Source: CAYTLW01 sp964438735
GTDB taxonomy: Bacteria > Myxococcota_A > UBA9042
Assembly: GCA_964438735.1 (NCBI GenBank)
Contig: CAYTLW010000146.1
Span: forward strand, 1 to 17,448
Reading direction: 5' to 3'
DNA length: 17,448 bases
Part shown: piece by piece, positions 1 to 6,417 of the stretch
How the letters are laid out: each line of letters begins with the position of its first letter
Position numbering within the stretch: position 1 is the stretch's first letter
Position numbers and translations under genes: made by a program
The notes under the pieces: generated by a model
Seen by the model: the letters and a program-made list of their open reading frames with translations, nothing else
Told to the model about the DNA's origin: nothing
The model's database searches: none

Positions 1-1
1 C

Positions 2-118
2 GACACAGGATACGTGCCCACAGCCTATGTGTCAATCCAGGTGTCCTTCCCGTCCTGTGCCAAATCTCGGCCGGCCCCGATCGGCACCCAGATCGTGCCG
101 CCGCTGAGCCGCCCTTGA
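2..118 (+). other. Possible C-terminal coding fragment at window edge
   Basis: The frame starting at base 2 is open for 38 codons to a TGA at 116-118 and reads DTGYVPTAYVSIQVSFPSC and onward, which has the look of a beta-strand-rich protein tail. It has no start inside the window and I do not recognise a family. It could equally be chance in GC-rich DNA. The following bases 119-250, up to the transposase stop, hold no feature I can support and probably include the left end of the insertion sequence. Confidence 0.2.
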
Positions 119-250
119 GCCCGCTCACGTCGAAACCGGCCGCGCCGGCGACGGGCGAGCAAGGCTCAAACACGCCAGTCAGGTCCCAAGTACACGTTGG
201 GGCACAGCCCGCCACCGGGCCCCTGACCACCTCGCCCGCCAAAGCTCTGC

Positions 251-1330
251 CTACGCGGCTTCGCGATAGTAGAAGCTCAGCGTCCCACCAAGCCGGTCTC
301 GGCACTTCACCTCGCCTGCGGTGCTCGGCTCGGCCGGGTCAGGGGCGATCAGTCGGTTGCCCAACCCCTGATGTGGTCGCTCGACGTGGTAGTGCTCAGC
401 GTATTCTGTGACAGCCGAGCGCAGATGTCGCTCCCCGATGGGCACGATGCGATCGAGACACTCCGACTTGATCGACAAAACGAACCGCTCCGCGTGGGCG
501 TTGAGGTTCGGACTCCTTGCCGGCAACCGCACCGACTTCACACCGCTATCCTTCAGCATCCGCCGAAACGCCGCGGTGTACAGCGGGTCGCGATCGAGGA
601 TCAGGTGCCGCACGCCCAACAGGAAGCCCTCCTCGCAATCAGTCAGGTTCCGCGCGATCTGCTTCATCCACGCTCCCGACGGGCTGCATGTGATCCCCGC
701 GATCTCGACCCTGCGCGTCTCAAGCCGCAGCACGAAGAAGACGAAGTAGCGGACCAGGCCCCCCACCGTGAGAACCTCGACGGTGAAGAAGTCGGCGGCG
801 GCTATCGCGTCCCAGTGGGCGGCCAGGAACGTCTTCCATGCCGTCCTGGAACCTCGCTCGGGCGCCGGCTCGATGCCGTGGTCGTTGAGGATCCGCTTGA
901 TCGTGTTGCGGCCGATCTCGTGCCCCAGGTGGTGCAGAGCCCCACGCAACCTGGTGTAGCCCCAGCGGGGGTTTTCGGTCGCCATCTTGACGACCAGGGC
1001 GGCGAGGTCGGCCTTCGTGCGTGGCCGACCGGGACCGCGCTTCTTGGAGCCATCGTACTTGCGGGCGACCAGCTTTCGGTACCAGCGCAGGATCGTGTCC
1101 GGAGTGACGATTCCGGCGACTTCGCCGAGCACCTTCCGTCCCAACGCCTTGCCTTTCACTGCCAGTCGACGCCGTTGGTCGTCGTGGAGGCGCAGGCGTC
1201 GACCACCCATCTGCTCGCGCAGGACCGTGTTCTCCTCCTTGAGGTAGTCGATTATGGCCTGCTGCTCACGGTTGAGCCCGCCGGCCAGCGTCAGAAGGAG
1301 GAACCGCAGTGGTGGGGAGAGCATGTCCAT
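251..1330 (-). CDS. DDE integrase-core transposase
   Basis: This 359-residue protein is a transposase with an integrase (rve) core that would cut and join its own element's ends. The N-terminal third is basic and helical (residues about 20-110) and ends in a KKRGPGRPRTKADLA hinge. A HTH_21-like segment (NPRWGYTRLRGALHHLG) precedes the catalytic core. The acidic triad is visible: D in AADFFTVEVLT, D in LILDRDPLYTAAF, and E in ARSPNLNAHAERFVLSIKSE. The C-terminus has the family's HYHVERPHQGLGN and ends YYREAA. The length is close to what I expect for this clade, so the gene looks intact. I see no clear Shine-Dalgarno before the ATG at 1330; a second ATG lies two codons in. A short palindrome (1331-1347) sits immediately upstream. 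I could not resolve the terminal inverted repeats, so the element's ends and its IS family are not assigned. Confidence 0.88.
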   Translation of the reverse strand: MDMLSPPLRFLLLTLAGGLNREQQAIIDYLKEENTVLREQMGGRRLRLHDDQRRRLAVKGKALGRKVLGEVAGIVTPDTILRWYRKLVARKYDGSKKRGPGRPRTKADLAALVVKMATENPRWGYTRLRGALHHLGHEIGRNTIKRILNDHGIEPAPERGSRTAWKTFLAAHWDAIAAADFFTVEVLTVGGLVRYFVFFVLRLETRRVEIAGITCSPSGAWMKQIARNLTDCEEGFLLGVRHLILDRDPLYTAAFRRMLKDSGVKSVRLPARSPNLNAHAERFVLSIKSECLDRIVPIGERHLRSAVTEYAEHYHVERPHQGLGNRLIAPDPAEPSTAGEVKCRDRLGGTLSFYYREAA

Positions 1331-1347
1331 CTGGCCAGGTTGGCCAG
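1331..1347. repeat. 17-bp palindrome upstream of transposase
   Basis: CTGGCCA and TGGCCAG flank a 3-base centre, directly before the transposase start codon at 1330. It could be a transposase binding site or an autoregulatory operator, but nothing in the window tests this. Confidence 0.4.
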
Positions 1348-1469
1348 TCGACGCGTGTCAGACAAGCCGGGATCGGCTCGGGCTTGATCGGGCCACTGCG
1401 GGGTCGGCCCTTTTCTGGCACAGCACGACACCATTGTCGTTGAAGTCCTCGCCGGGCCTCACGAAGTGC

Positions 1470-2411
1470 TCAGGTTGCCGAGTTGTGCACCAACGCACTC
1501 AACACTTCCCCACGCTCTCGCAGCAGCGCGACGTATGCGGTCTTCTGGTCCTGCAGCAGCCAACTCCGACCGATGAGCTCGCAGGCCGTCTCCAGGCGCC
1601 CGTGCAAGCGAGCTGCGAGACGGACCGTGGTGCGAGGCGGCAGTTGGCAGTAGTCAGCGAACGTCCGCCAGGTCCCCGCCGTCAGCCGAGCGTGCCGGCC
1701 GCCGATGGGCAGGGCCAGCGGGTCGTTGGGGATCACCAGGCGGGTGCAGAGCAGGTCGTAAACCGGCGACAGACGATGTACCCCGTCTGCTTCGCGGAGA
1801 AGGGAGAGATTCTTCAAGTGCAGGTCGCCGTTGCCGGTCCACCAAGCAAAGAGCAGTTGCATGAAGAGGTCACGGATGGCGATGACAGGCTCGGATGCAT
1901 ACCGTCGCAGCAATCGCACGCACAGCTCTGCGGAGCCCTCGTATTTGTCGGCCGGCATGCGCGCGGAGAGCTGACAGAAGTCAGCCATGGCGAGCTTCTG
2001 GCCGGTATTCGGGCGGTCGAAGCGAAGGACGATGTAGGCGAGCTCTCCGTCGGCGAGGGGCACCAGACCGCAGGGGGGCGCGTCCAGACCGCAACGCTGC
2101 GCCAGCACCATGGTCACGTGTTCGTTTGCGGGCAAGCCCGGGAAGTTTTCGGAGGGCGGCTTGAGCACGTAGCGATGCCCATGAGCCTGCACGCTGAGGG
2201 TCATCCGCTCGGAGTCCATGCCCAAGGAGAGCTTGCGCTGGGCGCCCGACAGCGAGGTCTTGCCGACCATCGCCAGACCCGCGGTGTGAAGCTTCGCCAT
2301 CTCCACGTCGATGGTGGGCAGCTGTGGGCGTCCAAAGAGCGCGCGAGCAGATGCGGGTCGGAAGTCTTGACCGTCTTGCAGCAGCTCCAGCGACAGCGGG
2401 CAGACCTTCAT
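1470..2411 (-). CDS. hipT: HipT-like serine/threonine kinase toxin
   Basis: This 313-residue protein is the kinase core of the HipA family without the N-terminal subdomain. The regulatory serine loop is TSLSGAQRKLSL, with S53 and S55 matching the S-x-S loop of HipT; classical HipA has S-I-A there. Further landmarks are K84 in YVLKPPSE (nucleotide binding), RFDR at 130-133, the catalytic loop GNGDLHLKN at 193-201 with D196, and LSPVYDLL with metal-binding D219. All kinase residues I looked for are present, so the toxin should be active. In the characterised E. coli O127:H6 system HipT inactivates tryptophanyl-tRNA synthetase by phosphorylation; the target here is inferred only by analogy. The ATG at 2411 overlaps the hipS stop in an ATGA, implying translational coupling, and hipT is the last gene of the operon. 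The alternative reading is a HipA split by mutation, but the matching S-x-S loop and the clean coupling favour a true HipT. Confidence 0.85.
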   Translation of the reverse strand: MKVCPLSLELLQDGQDFRPASARALFGRPQLPTIDVEMAKLHTAGLAMVGKTSLSGAQRKLSLGMDSERMTLSVQAHGHRYVLKPPSENFPGLPANEHVTMVLAQRCGLDAPPCGLVPLADGELAYIVLRFDRPNTGQKLAMADFCQLSARMPADKYEGSAELCVRLLRRYASEPVIAIRDLFMQLLFAWWTGNGDLHLKNLSLLREADGVHRLSPVYDLLCTRLVIPNDPLALPIGGRHARLTAGTWRTFADYCQLPPRTTVRLAARLHGRLETACELIGRSWLLQDQKTAYVALLRERGEVLSALVHNSAT

Positions 2412-2800
2412 GACGACCCCGCCCCAGCCCCGTTGGACACCGCCGCCGTGGTCGACGCCTCAGGCAGGACCTCTACGGCACCCACGCAGTCGCGACATAG
2501 GGCGAGCAACAGACCGAAGACGTCGTCGCGGGCGATTTTCAGGCGCGCCGTGGACAGATCCAACAACCATCCTTCGGGCAGCAGGTTGGCGAAGTACGGA
2601 TGCAGACTGGGGCTCGTGTAGGGCTCGACCCGCAAGGGCATGGTCAGCGATATCGGCCAGGCATCGGCGTGTTGCAGCCACTCGTCATCGTAGGTGAAGG
2701 CACTGCCCGAGCCCGTCTCCACCAGCCACCCCACCGGCTGCCCATCGAGGCTGATCCGAGCCCGCCTGCCCGGCAAGGAGCGCTCAGACGTCGAGTTCAT
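2408..2800 (-). CDS. hipS: HipS-like protein (HipA N-terminal subdomain)
   Basis: This protein of about 130 residues corresponds to the HipA N-terminal subdomain 1 (couple_hipA). It reads ARISLDGQPVGWL, then SLTMPLR, then the hallmark FANLLPEGWL, and DVFGLLLALCRDCVGAVEVL near the end. In full-length HipA this domain is fused to the kinase; here it ends before the kinase begins. In HipBST systems the free HipS is the main antitoxin that blocks HipT. I chose the ATG at 2800 because TTGGAG lies about 8 bases before it (inside hipB) and homology begins right after; the frame is open further upstream to 2908, but that part is antisense-like filler inside hipB. The gene overlaps the hipB end by 17 bases and the hipT start by 4 bases. 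Confidence 0.8.
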   Translation of the reverse strand: MNSTSERSLPGRRARISLDGQPVGWLVETGSGSAFTYDDEWLQHADAWPISLTMPLRVEPYTSPSLHPYFANLLPEGWLLDLSTARLKIARDDVFGLLLALCRDCVGAVEVLPEASTTAAVSNGAGAGSS

Positions 2801-3011
2801 CGTCTCGCTCCAAGTTGACCACACCCAATCGCTTGCCAAAGACCGCCAGCACGGCGTTGACCGCATCCACGCGCGCAGTCGACTTGCCCCGTTCCAGTTC
2901 AGAGACAAAGCGTTTGCCCACCCCGGCCAGCTCGGCGAGTTCCGCCTGTGTCATGCGGTTGGCCTTGCGCCGGCGCCGGACAAAGTCGCCGGTTTTTTCC
3001 CGATCGGGCAT
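2784..3011 (-). CDS. hipB: HipB-like XRE-family antitoxin/repressor
   Basis: A 75-residue helix-turn-helix protein of the Xre/Cro type. The DNA-binding motif is MTQAELAELAGVGKRFVSELERGKS at about residues 20-44 (key features: TQAELA, the GVGK turn, and the recognition helix RFVSELERG). The tail AVLAVFGKRLGVVNL is the usual HipB C-terminal helix and strand. The ATG at 3011 has GGAG 7 bases upstream. As first gene of the operon it should repress its own promoter, and a perfect palindrome lies at the right distance (3066-3083). In HipBST systems HipB represses and helps HipS neutralise the toxin. Confidence 0.87.
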   Translation of the reverse strand: MPDREKTGDFVRRRRKANRMTQAELAELAGVGKRFVSELERGKSTARVDAVNAVLAVFGKRLGVVNLERDDELDV

Positions 3012-3052
3012 ATAGAGCTCCTGAGTGACGGCTGAGAGCGCTCGGGGACAAG

Positions 3053-3058
3053 ATTGTA
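3053..3058 (-). promoter_or_regulatory. Putative hipB promoter, extended -10
   Basis: On the minus strand the sequence TGCTACAAT gives an extended -10 (TGn followed by TACAAT), about 42 bases before the hipB ATG. I see no good -35 at normal spacing; the nearest, TTGTTC, is 20 bases away. That fits an extended -10 promoter with the operator occupying the spacer and -35 region. Confidence 0.5.
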
Positions 3059-3065
3059 GCAGGGA

Positions 3066-3083
3066 TGTTCCCGTTCGGGAACA
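3066..3083. promoter_or_regulatory. Putative HipB operator palindrome
   Basis: TGTTCCCG and CGGGAACA form perfect 8-bp arms around TT. The site lies immediately upstream of the extended -10 hexamer on the minus strand, so a bound dimer would block RNA polymerase. A partial second site occurs at 3128-3143 (CGGGAAC half-site exact, other half 5 of 7). Similarity to classical E. coli hip operators is limited, so assignment to HipB rests on position. Confidence 0.6.
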
Positions 3084-3356
3084 AGTACGTCCTTGGCGGC
3101 GACGGAGAGGGTCGGAATTGCACTGCGGACCCCGATCGGGAACCTGTGTCTCCTCAATACTGGTCTGCGCTCTTCAAGCCGCCACATCTGGCCTGCTATC
3201 CGCCGCGAAGTGGGATCGCCGCACATGGGATTGGCCATCGAGGCGGCTCGAGAGGTTTGGATTCACTGTCGTCCTCCCACAGGCCCAACGACAAGGCGCA
3301 CGAGCCCATGGGCCACGACAGCCCCTACGACACCACCACGCTCACCGAGCGCGAGG
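3084..3356. other. Intergenic DNA between hip promoter and second IS
   Basis: No gene is supported here. Several frames are open on both strands, but none gives a recognisable protein. The plus-strand stretch 3309-3359 reads MGHDSPYDTTTLTEREV and could be an N-terminal scrap of a gene cut by the insertion sequence at about 3357, but it has no convincing ribosome site and matches no family I know. Confidence 0.3.
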
Positions 3357-4238
3357 TCAGGCAGCTTCGCGCCACTCGTATCGATGATGCAGCCCACCTA
3401 CGCGGGGCAGGGCGACGACCTTCGCCTGGCCGGATGGTCGCGGGGTGACAGCCCTGCCGTCTGGTGTGTCCTTGGCGAGCCCCAGATGGGTGCGGTCCTG
3501 GTGGTGGTAGGCGATGTACTCTTGGACCAGCCCAACGGCGTGGCACTCGCCGAACACGATGACGTGATCGAACAGCTCTCGCCGACAGCTGCCGATCCAG
3601 CGCTCCGCAATCGGATTCTGCCAGGGGCTCCTGAACGCCGTCCGGGATGGCTTCGTCCCCATCGCCTTCACGAAGGCGACCACGGCGGCGCCGAAGATCG
3701 CGTCGCGATCGAAGATGAGGTAGCCGGGGGCCGCGTCGAATGGAAACGCCTCACGCAGCTGCTGGATCGCCCACGCCGAGGTCGGGTTGAAGGTCGCGTT
3801 GAAGTGCACCACCCGTCGCCGGCCGTGACCGATCACGAAGAAGCAGTAGAGCACCCGCAGCCGGATGGTTGGGACGGTGAAGAAGTCCATCGCCGCGATC
3901 GCGTCGGCAGTGAGCCTCGGCCTGCCTGGTCGTCGGTTCTCGTGGGACAGCCGCGTCCAGTAGCGCCGGAATCGTCGCCGGTGCCATTTCACCACTGTCT
4001 GCGGCGTGACGATCGATAGACGTGTGGCCCATCCCGCCCACGATTTCCGCAAGGCAACAAGGACGCCTCGGTCGACGTCGTCGAGGTATGGGCGTGGTCG
4101 CTCGCGCTTGAGCGCCGTGACCTGTTGGCGGAGGCTGAGATTCTCCAAGACGAGGTCAGTCCGGGATCTGGCGAGGACCCGGACGACCTGCACGATGAGT
4201 ACGACGATGGAGACGAAGAGCCGGGGGAAGGTGAGCAT
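3357..4238 (-). pseudogene. DDE integrase-core transposase with internal deletion
   Basis: This 293-residue frame is a relative of the first transposase. The N-terminus (residues 1-30) is hydrophobic, followed by ENLSLRQQVTALKRERPRP, a basic helical part, and the hinge RRPGRPRLTAD. The frame then jumps to AIAAMDFFTVPTIRLRVLYCFFVIGHGRRRV, the start of the catalytic core. In family members the hinge is normally followed by about 75-80 residues (a HTH_21-like segment and linker) before the MDFFTV strand; those are missing here without a frame change. The catalytic residues remain: D in MDFFTV, D in LIFDRDAIFG, and E in NPIAERWIGSCRREL. The end is YEWREAA. Loss of the whole segment between DNA-binding region and core probably makes it inactive. 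The alternative is a naturally short variant. Both this and the first transposase are on the minus strand and flank hipBST. Confidence 0.72.
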
Positions 4239-4315
4239 GACGCGAGATCCTGATGGACGATCTCGGAGATCTCAACATTCTGGGCGTCGCCGCAACGTGC
4301 AGTCTTTGTTGGTAG

Positions 4316-4405
4316 ACGGGTATTGAGGATGGACAGGTCAAGGTCTACGCGCCCACCGGCGGCTGCGCCGGCGGCTTCAAGACCTGGTGTTTGAAGAAGG
4401 ACTGA
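4316..4405 (+). pseudogene. 3' remnant of an unidentified gene
   Basis: The plus frame is open from 4316 to a TGA at 4403-4405 and ends with VKVYAPTGGCAGGFKTWCLKKD-like sequence: two cysteines, aromatic residues and a basic tail, plausible for an exported protein's C-terminus. Everything upstream is lost at the neighbouring insertion sequence. I cannot name the family. Its last codons and stop lie inside the repeat that recurs at 14841-14858. Confidence 0.35.
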
Positions 4406-4409
4406 GCCG
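4372..4409. repeat. Left copy of repeat flanking the men block
   Basis: TGAAGAAGGACTGAGCCG at 4392-4409 is identical to 14841-14858. Similarity continues upstream with small gaps: GGTG precedes both, and CGGCT (4372-4376) can pair with AGCCG (4405-4409) to close a hairpin, as in the right copy. It ends 45 bases before the regulator's stop codon. Confidence 0.6.
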
Positions 4410-4454
4410 TCACCGGAGAGTCATCCGCAGCGCCCGGCCGGCAGCGGTTCGCCC

Positions 4455-5081
4455 TCACACCATCTTGCGCAAACCATCCGCGAACTGGCTGGCCCGCTCG
4501 AACCACTTGCCGAGCCGCTCGGATGGCTTGGGCATGCGCAGGGATACCAGGATGCGCAACAAGGTCTGGGCCAGCTCGGTCATGGCCAGCAGGATGCGCA
4601 TTCGCTCCAAATTCCAGCGAATCGGGTAGCCGATCGCCTCGGCCAGTTCGGCTTCTTCGATGGCGGCATCGAGCGCCACGCGAGCCGCCTCGATCAACAT
4701 CCACTCCCGCGAGCGCAGGATGTCCGAGATCACCGGCCAGACATCGACGACGGCTTCATAGGGGGCGTTGCGTTCGCTGCCCAGACGACGTACGAGGCCG
4801 TGGCCGCAGAGCTCGGCCACCGTGCCGCTGACCAGGGATCGGCTGATGCCCAGGATGGCCGCGATGTGGGATTGCGCCATGGGTTCGCCGCGCAGGGCCA
4901 GCAAGGTCCAGACCCTGCCGTGCACGGACTTGAAGCCCCAATACTCGATGAACGCGCCCACGGTGTCACAAACACGGACCACCTGGCGCGTCAATCTCTC
5001 ATCTGCCCGCCGCTCGCGCGCTCCGACCATGCCCACAAGATAGTCTCCGCCGCCATCATTCGTCCAGCCGTGCACTTGCAT
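4455..5081 (-). CDS. GbsR/MarR-family transcriptional regulator
   Basis: A 208-residue winged-helix regulator resembling GbsR. The segment VGAFIEYWGFKSVHGRVWTLLAL (residues 41-63) is the family signature. It is followed by the DNA-binding helices EPMAQSHIAAILGISRSLVSGTVAELCGHGLV (about 66-97) and a wing with RRLGSERNAPYEA. The C-terminal half is helical (EAARVALDAAIEEAELAEAIG and onward), suiting dimerisation and ligand sensing. It diverges from menF across an intergenic region with two inverted repeats (5091-5110 and 5114-5131), so it probably controls the menaquinone operon and itself; its ligand is unknown. The ATG at 5081 is the longest start; an ATG at 5030 (residue 18) begins just before the conserved part and is equally possible. 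Neither has a strong ribosome site. Confidence 0.8.
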   Translation of the reverse strand: MQVHGWTNDGGGDYLVGMVGARERRADERLTRQVVRVCDTVGAFIEYWGFKSVHGRVWTLLALRGEPMAQSHIAAILGISRSLVSGTVAELCGHGLVRRLGSERNAPYEAVVDVWPVISDILRSREWMLIEAARVALDAAIEEAELAEAIGYPIRWNLERMRILLAMTELAQTLLRILVSLRMPKPSERLGKWFERASQFADGLRKMV

Positions 5082-5090
5082 GAGCGGTCC

Positions 5091-5110
5091 ATGGGCCCTA
5101 TCTTGCCCAT
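5091..5110. promoter_or_regulatory. Inverted repeat in regulator-menF intergenic region
   Basis: ATGGGC and GCCCAT are separated by 8 bases, directly upstream of the regulator's outermost start. It is a candidate operator, found by symmetry and position only. Confidence 0.35.
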
Positions 5111-5113
5111 ACT

Positions 5114-5131
5114 GTTCACGGAGGCGTGAAC
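5114..5131. promoter_or_regulatory. Candidate operator of the men operon
   Basis: GTTCACG and CGTGAAC form perfect 7-bp arms around GAGG, 38 bases before the menF ATG. It is the best candidate site for the divergent GbsR-like regulator. I could not pick a convincing -10/-35 pair on either strand. Confidence 0.45.
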
Positions 5132-5169
5132 CACTGTTGATCGCAAGACATCAAGTCGGGGAAAGACCG

Positions 5170-6417
5170 ATGCTCTTCGTCTCCAGAAGCCTGCCCGGAC
5201 GCCGCGTGGTCGCGCCCGATTTTGTGTCTGACGACGGCTTTATGGCGGCGTTTGAGCGCGCGATTCGACAAGGTGAGCGGTGCTTTGCCTGGCACGACGA
5301 CCAGCAGAAGCCACGTCATGGAGACGCCTTCGTAGCCCAGGAGATAAGTTCTTGCGACACTGAACATACATCGTGTCGCCCGCCGGGGACGCGGCTGATC
5401 CACACCTGGACGGACTGGTTTGATCGGGCTCATGGCAGCGATTGTGGCCAATGGCGTGATTTCTATGGGCGCGAAGCCGGCCGCCAGAAGTACGAGATCG
5501 TCTGGTCTGGTCGGCCTGAACTCACGACTTCTGCGTCGCCGAACGCGTCGCGGCAGGCTGGGTCGACCGACCATTGGCAGCGCACCGGTGAAGCCCGCCA
5601 CCATTTCACGGCGCGGGTGGCGGACGCCGAAGCGGCGTGCACGCGGGGCGAACTGGACAAGGTGGTCCTGGCCCGGTCGGTGACTGTGCGGGCGCCATCC
5701 GGGCAGCAATTTGCGCCCGCGGCGACTGTGGCCAGGTTGCGCGCGACCGAACCGGGGGCGGTGATCTTCGCGGTCGCCGATGGCCGGGGACGCTGCTTCG
5801 TCGGCGCCACGCCCGAGCTGCTGATGCGGGCGAATGGCGGCCAGATTCACAGCCATGCCCTGGCGGGTACGCGAGCGCGCGGCCTGAATCGGCGCCAGGA
5901 CGAGCGCCTGGCCGCCGAATTGCTGGCCGATGACAAAGAGCGTCGCGAGCACGCCGTCGTGGTCGACCGGTTGTTGGCTTCACTGCGTCCCCTGTGCCAG
6001 CAAATCCACGGCGCTCCGCGCCCCCAGGTACGCAAGTTGGCCCGGCTGATGCACCTGGAGACGCCCATCGCGGGGCGCTTGCGGGACGGCATCGACTGGC
6101 GCCAGGCCGTGGATGCCTTGCATCCCACGCCGGCGGTCTGCGGCGAACCACGGCACCCGGCATTGGCCTGGTTGCGCGAGCGTGAGGCATTGGATCGCGG
6201 CCTCTATGCGGGCCAGGTGGGGTGGAGCGACAACGCGGGTCGTGGCGCCTGCGCGGTCGCCATCCGAAGCGTGCTGCTCGACGGCGATCGCGCCACCGCA
6301 TTCGCTGGCGCCGGAATCGTCGCTGGATCACGACCGGAAGCCGAGTGGGACGAGACCGAATCGAAGCTGCAGACCGCCCTCGCGGCGCTCGTCCTGGAGC
6401 CGACCCATGGGCGCTGA
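5170..6417 (+). CDS. menF: Isochorismate synthase
   Basis: A 415-residue protein converting chorismate to isochorismate, the first committed step of menaquinone synthesis. The chorismate-binding half is clear: GELDKVVLARSV with K164 (general base), CFVGATPELL with E216, HALAGTRARG, HPTPAVCGEPR, LYAGQVGW, and GAGIVAGSRPEAEWDETESKLQ holding the magnesium-binding acidic residues. The frame is open from 5080, but I chose the ATG at 5170 because GGGGAAAG lies just before it and the earlier residues look like non-coding sequence. The N-terminal third (residues about 60-130) lacks the usual GGFAF-type motif and is hard to align, so the protein seems shorter than typical MenF there. The gene is first in the operon and overlaps menD by 11 bases. 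Anthranilate synthase or salicylate synthase is less likely, given the neighbours. Confidence 0.92.
   Translation: MLFVSRSLPGRRVVAPDFVSDDGFMAAFERAIRQGERCFAWHDDQQKPRHGDAFVAQEISSCDTEHTSCRPPGTRLIHTWTDWFDRAHGSDCGQWRDFYGREAGRQKYEIVWSGRPELTTSASPNASRQAGSTDHWQRTGEARHHFTARVADAEAACTRGELDKVVLARSVTVRAPSGQQFAPAATVARLRATEPGAVIFAVADGRGRCFVGATPELLMRANGGQIHSHALAGTRARGLNRRQDERLAAELLADDKERREHAVVVDRLLASLRPLCQQIHGAPRPQVRKLARLMHLETPIAGRLRDGIDWRQAVDALHPTPAVCGEPRHPALAWLREREALDRGLYAGQVGWSDNAGRGACAVAIRSVLLDGDRATAFAGAGIVAGSRPEAEWDETESKLQTALAALVLEPTHGR

Noticed and set aside
1425..1440. Hairpin ACGACA-CCAT-TGTCGT downstream of hipT
   Set aside because: The stem is only 6 bp with no T-run on either strand, so I do not call it a terminator; it may be part of an IS end.
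371..2621. Plus-strand frames of 338 and 455 codons across the first transposase and hipT
   Set aside because: They mirror the transposase and kinase on the other strand and carry no family motifs.
4259..4271. GATCTC-G-GAGATC palindrome upstream of the second transposase
   Set aside because: Short, isolated and without a partner at the other side of the element, so no role can be supported.
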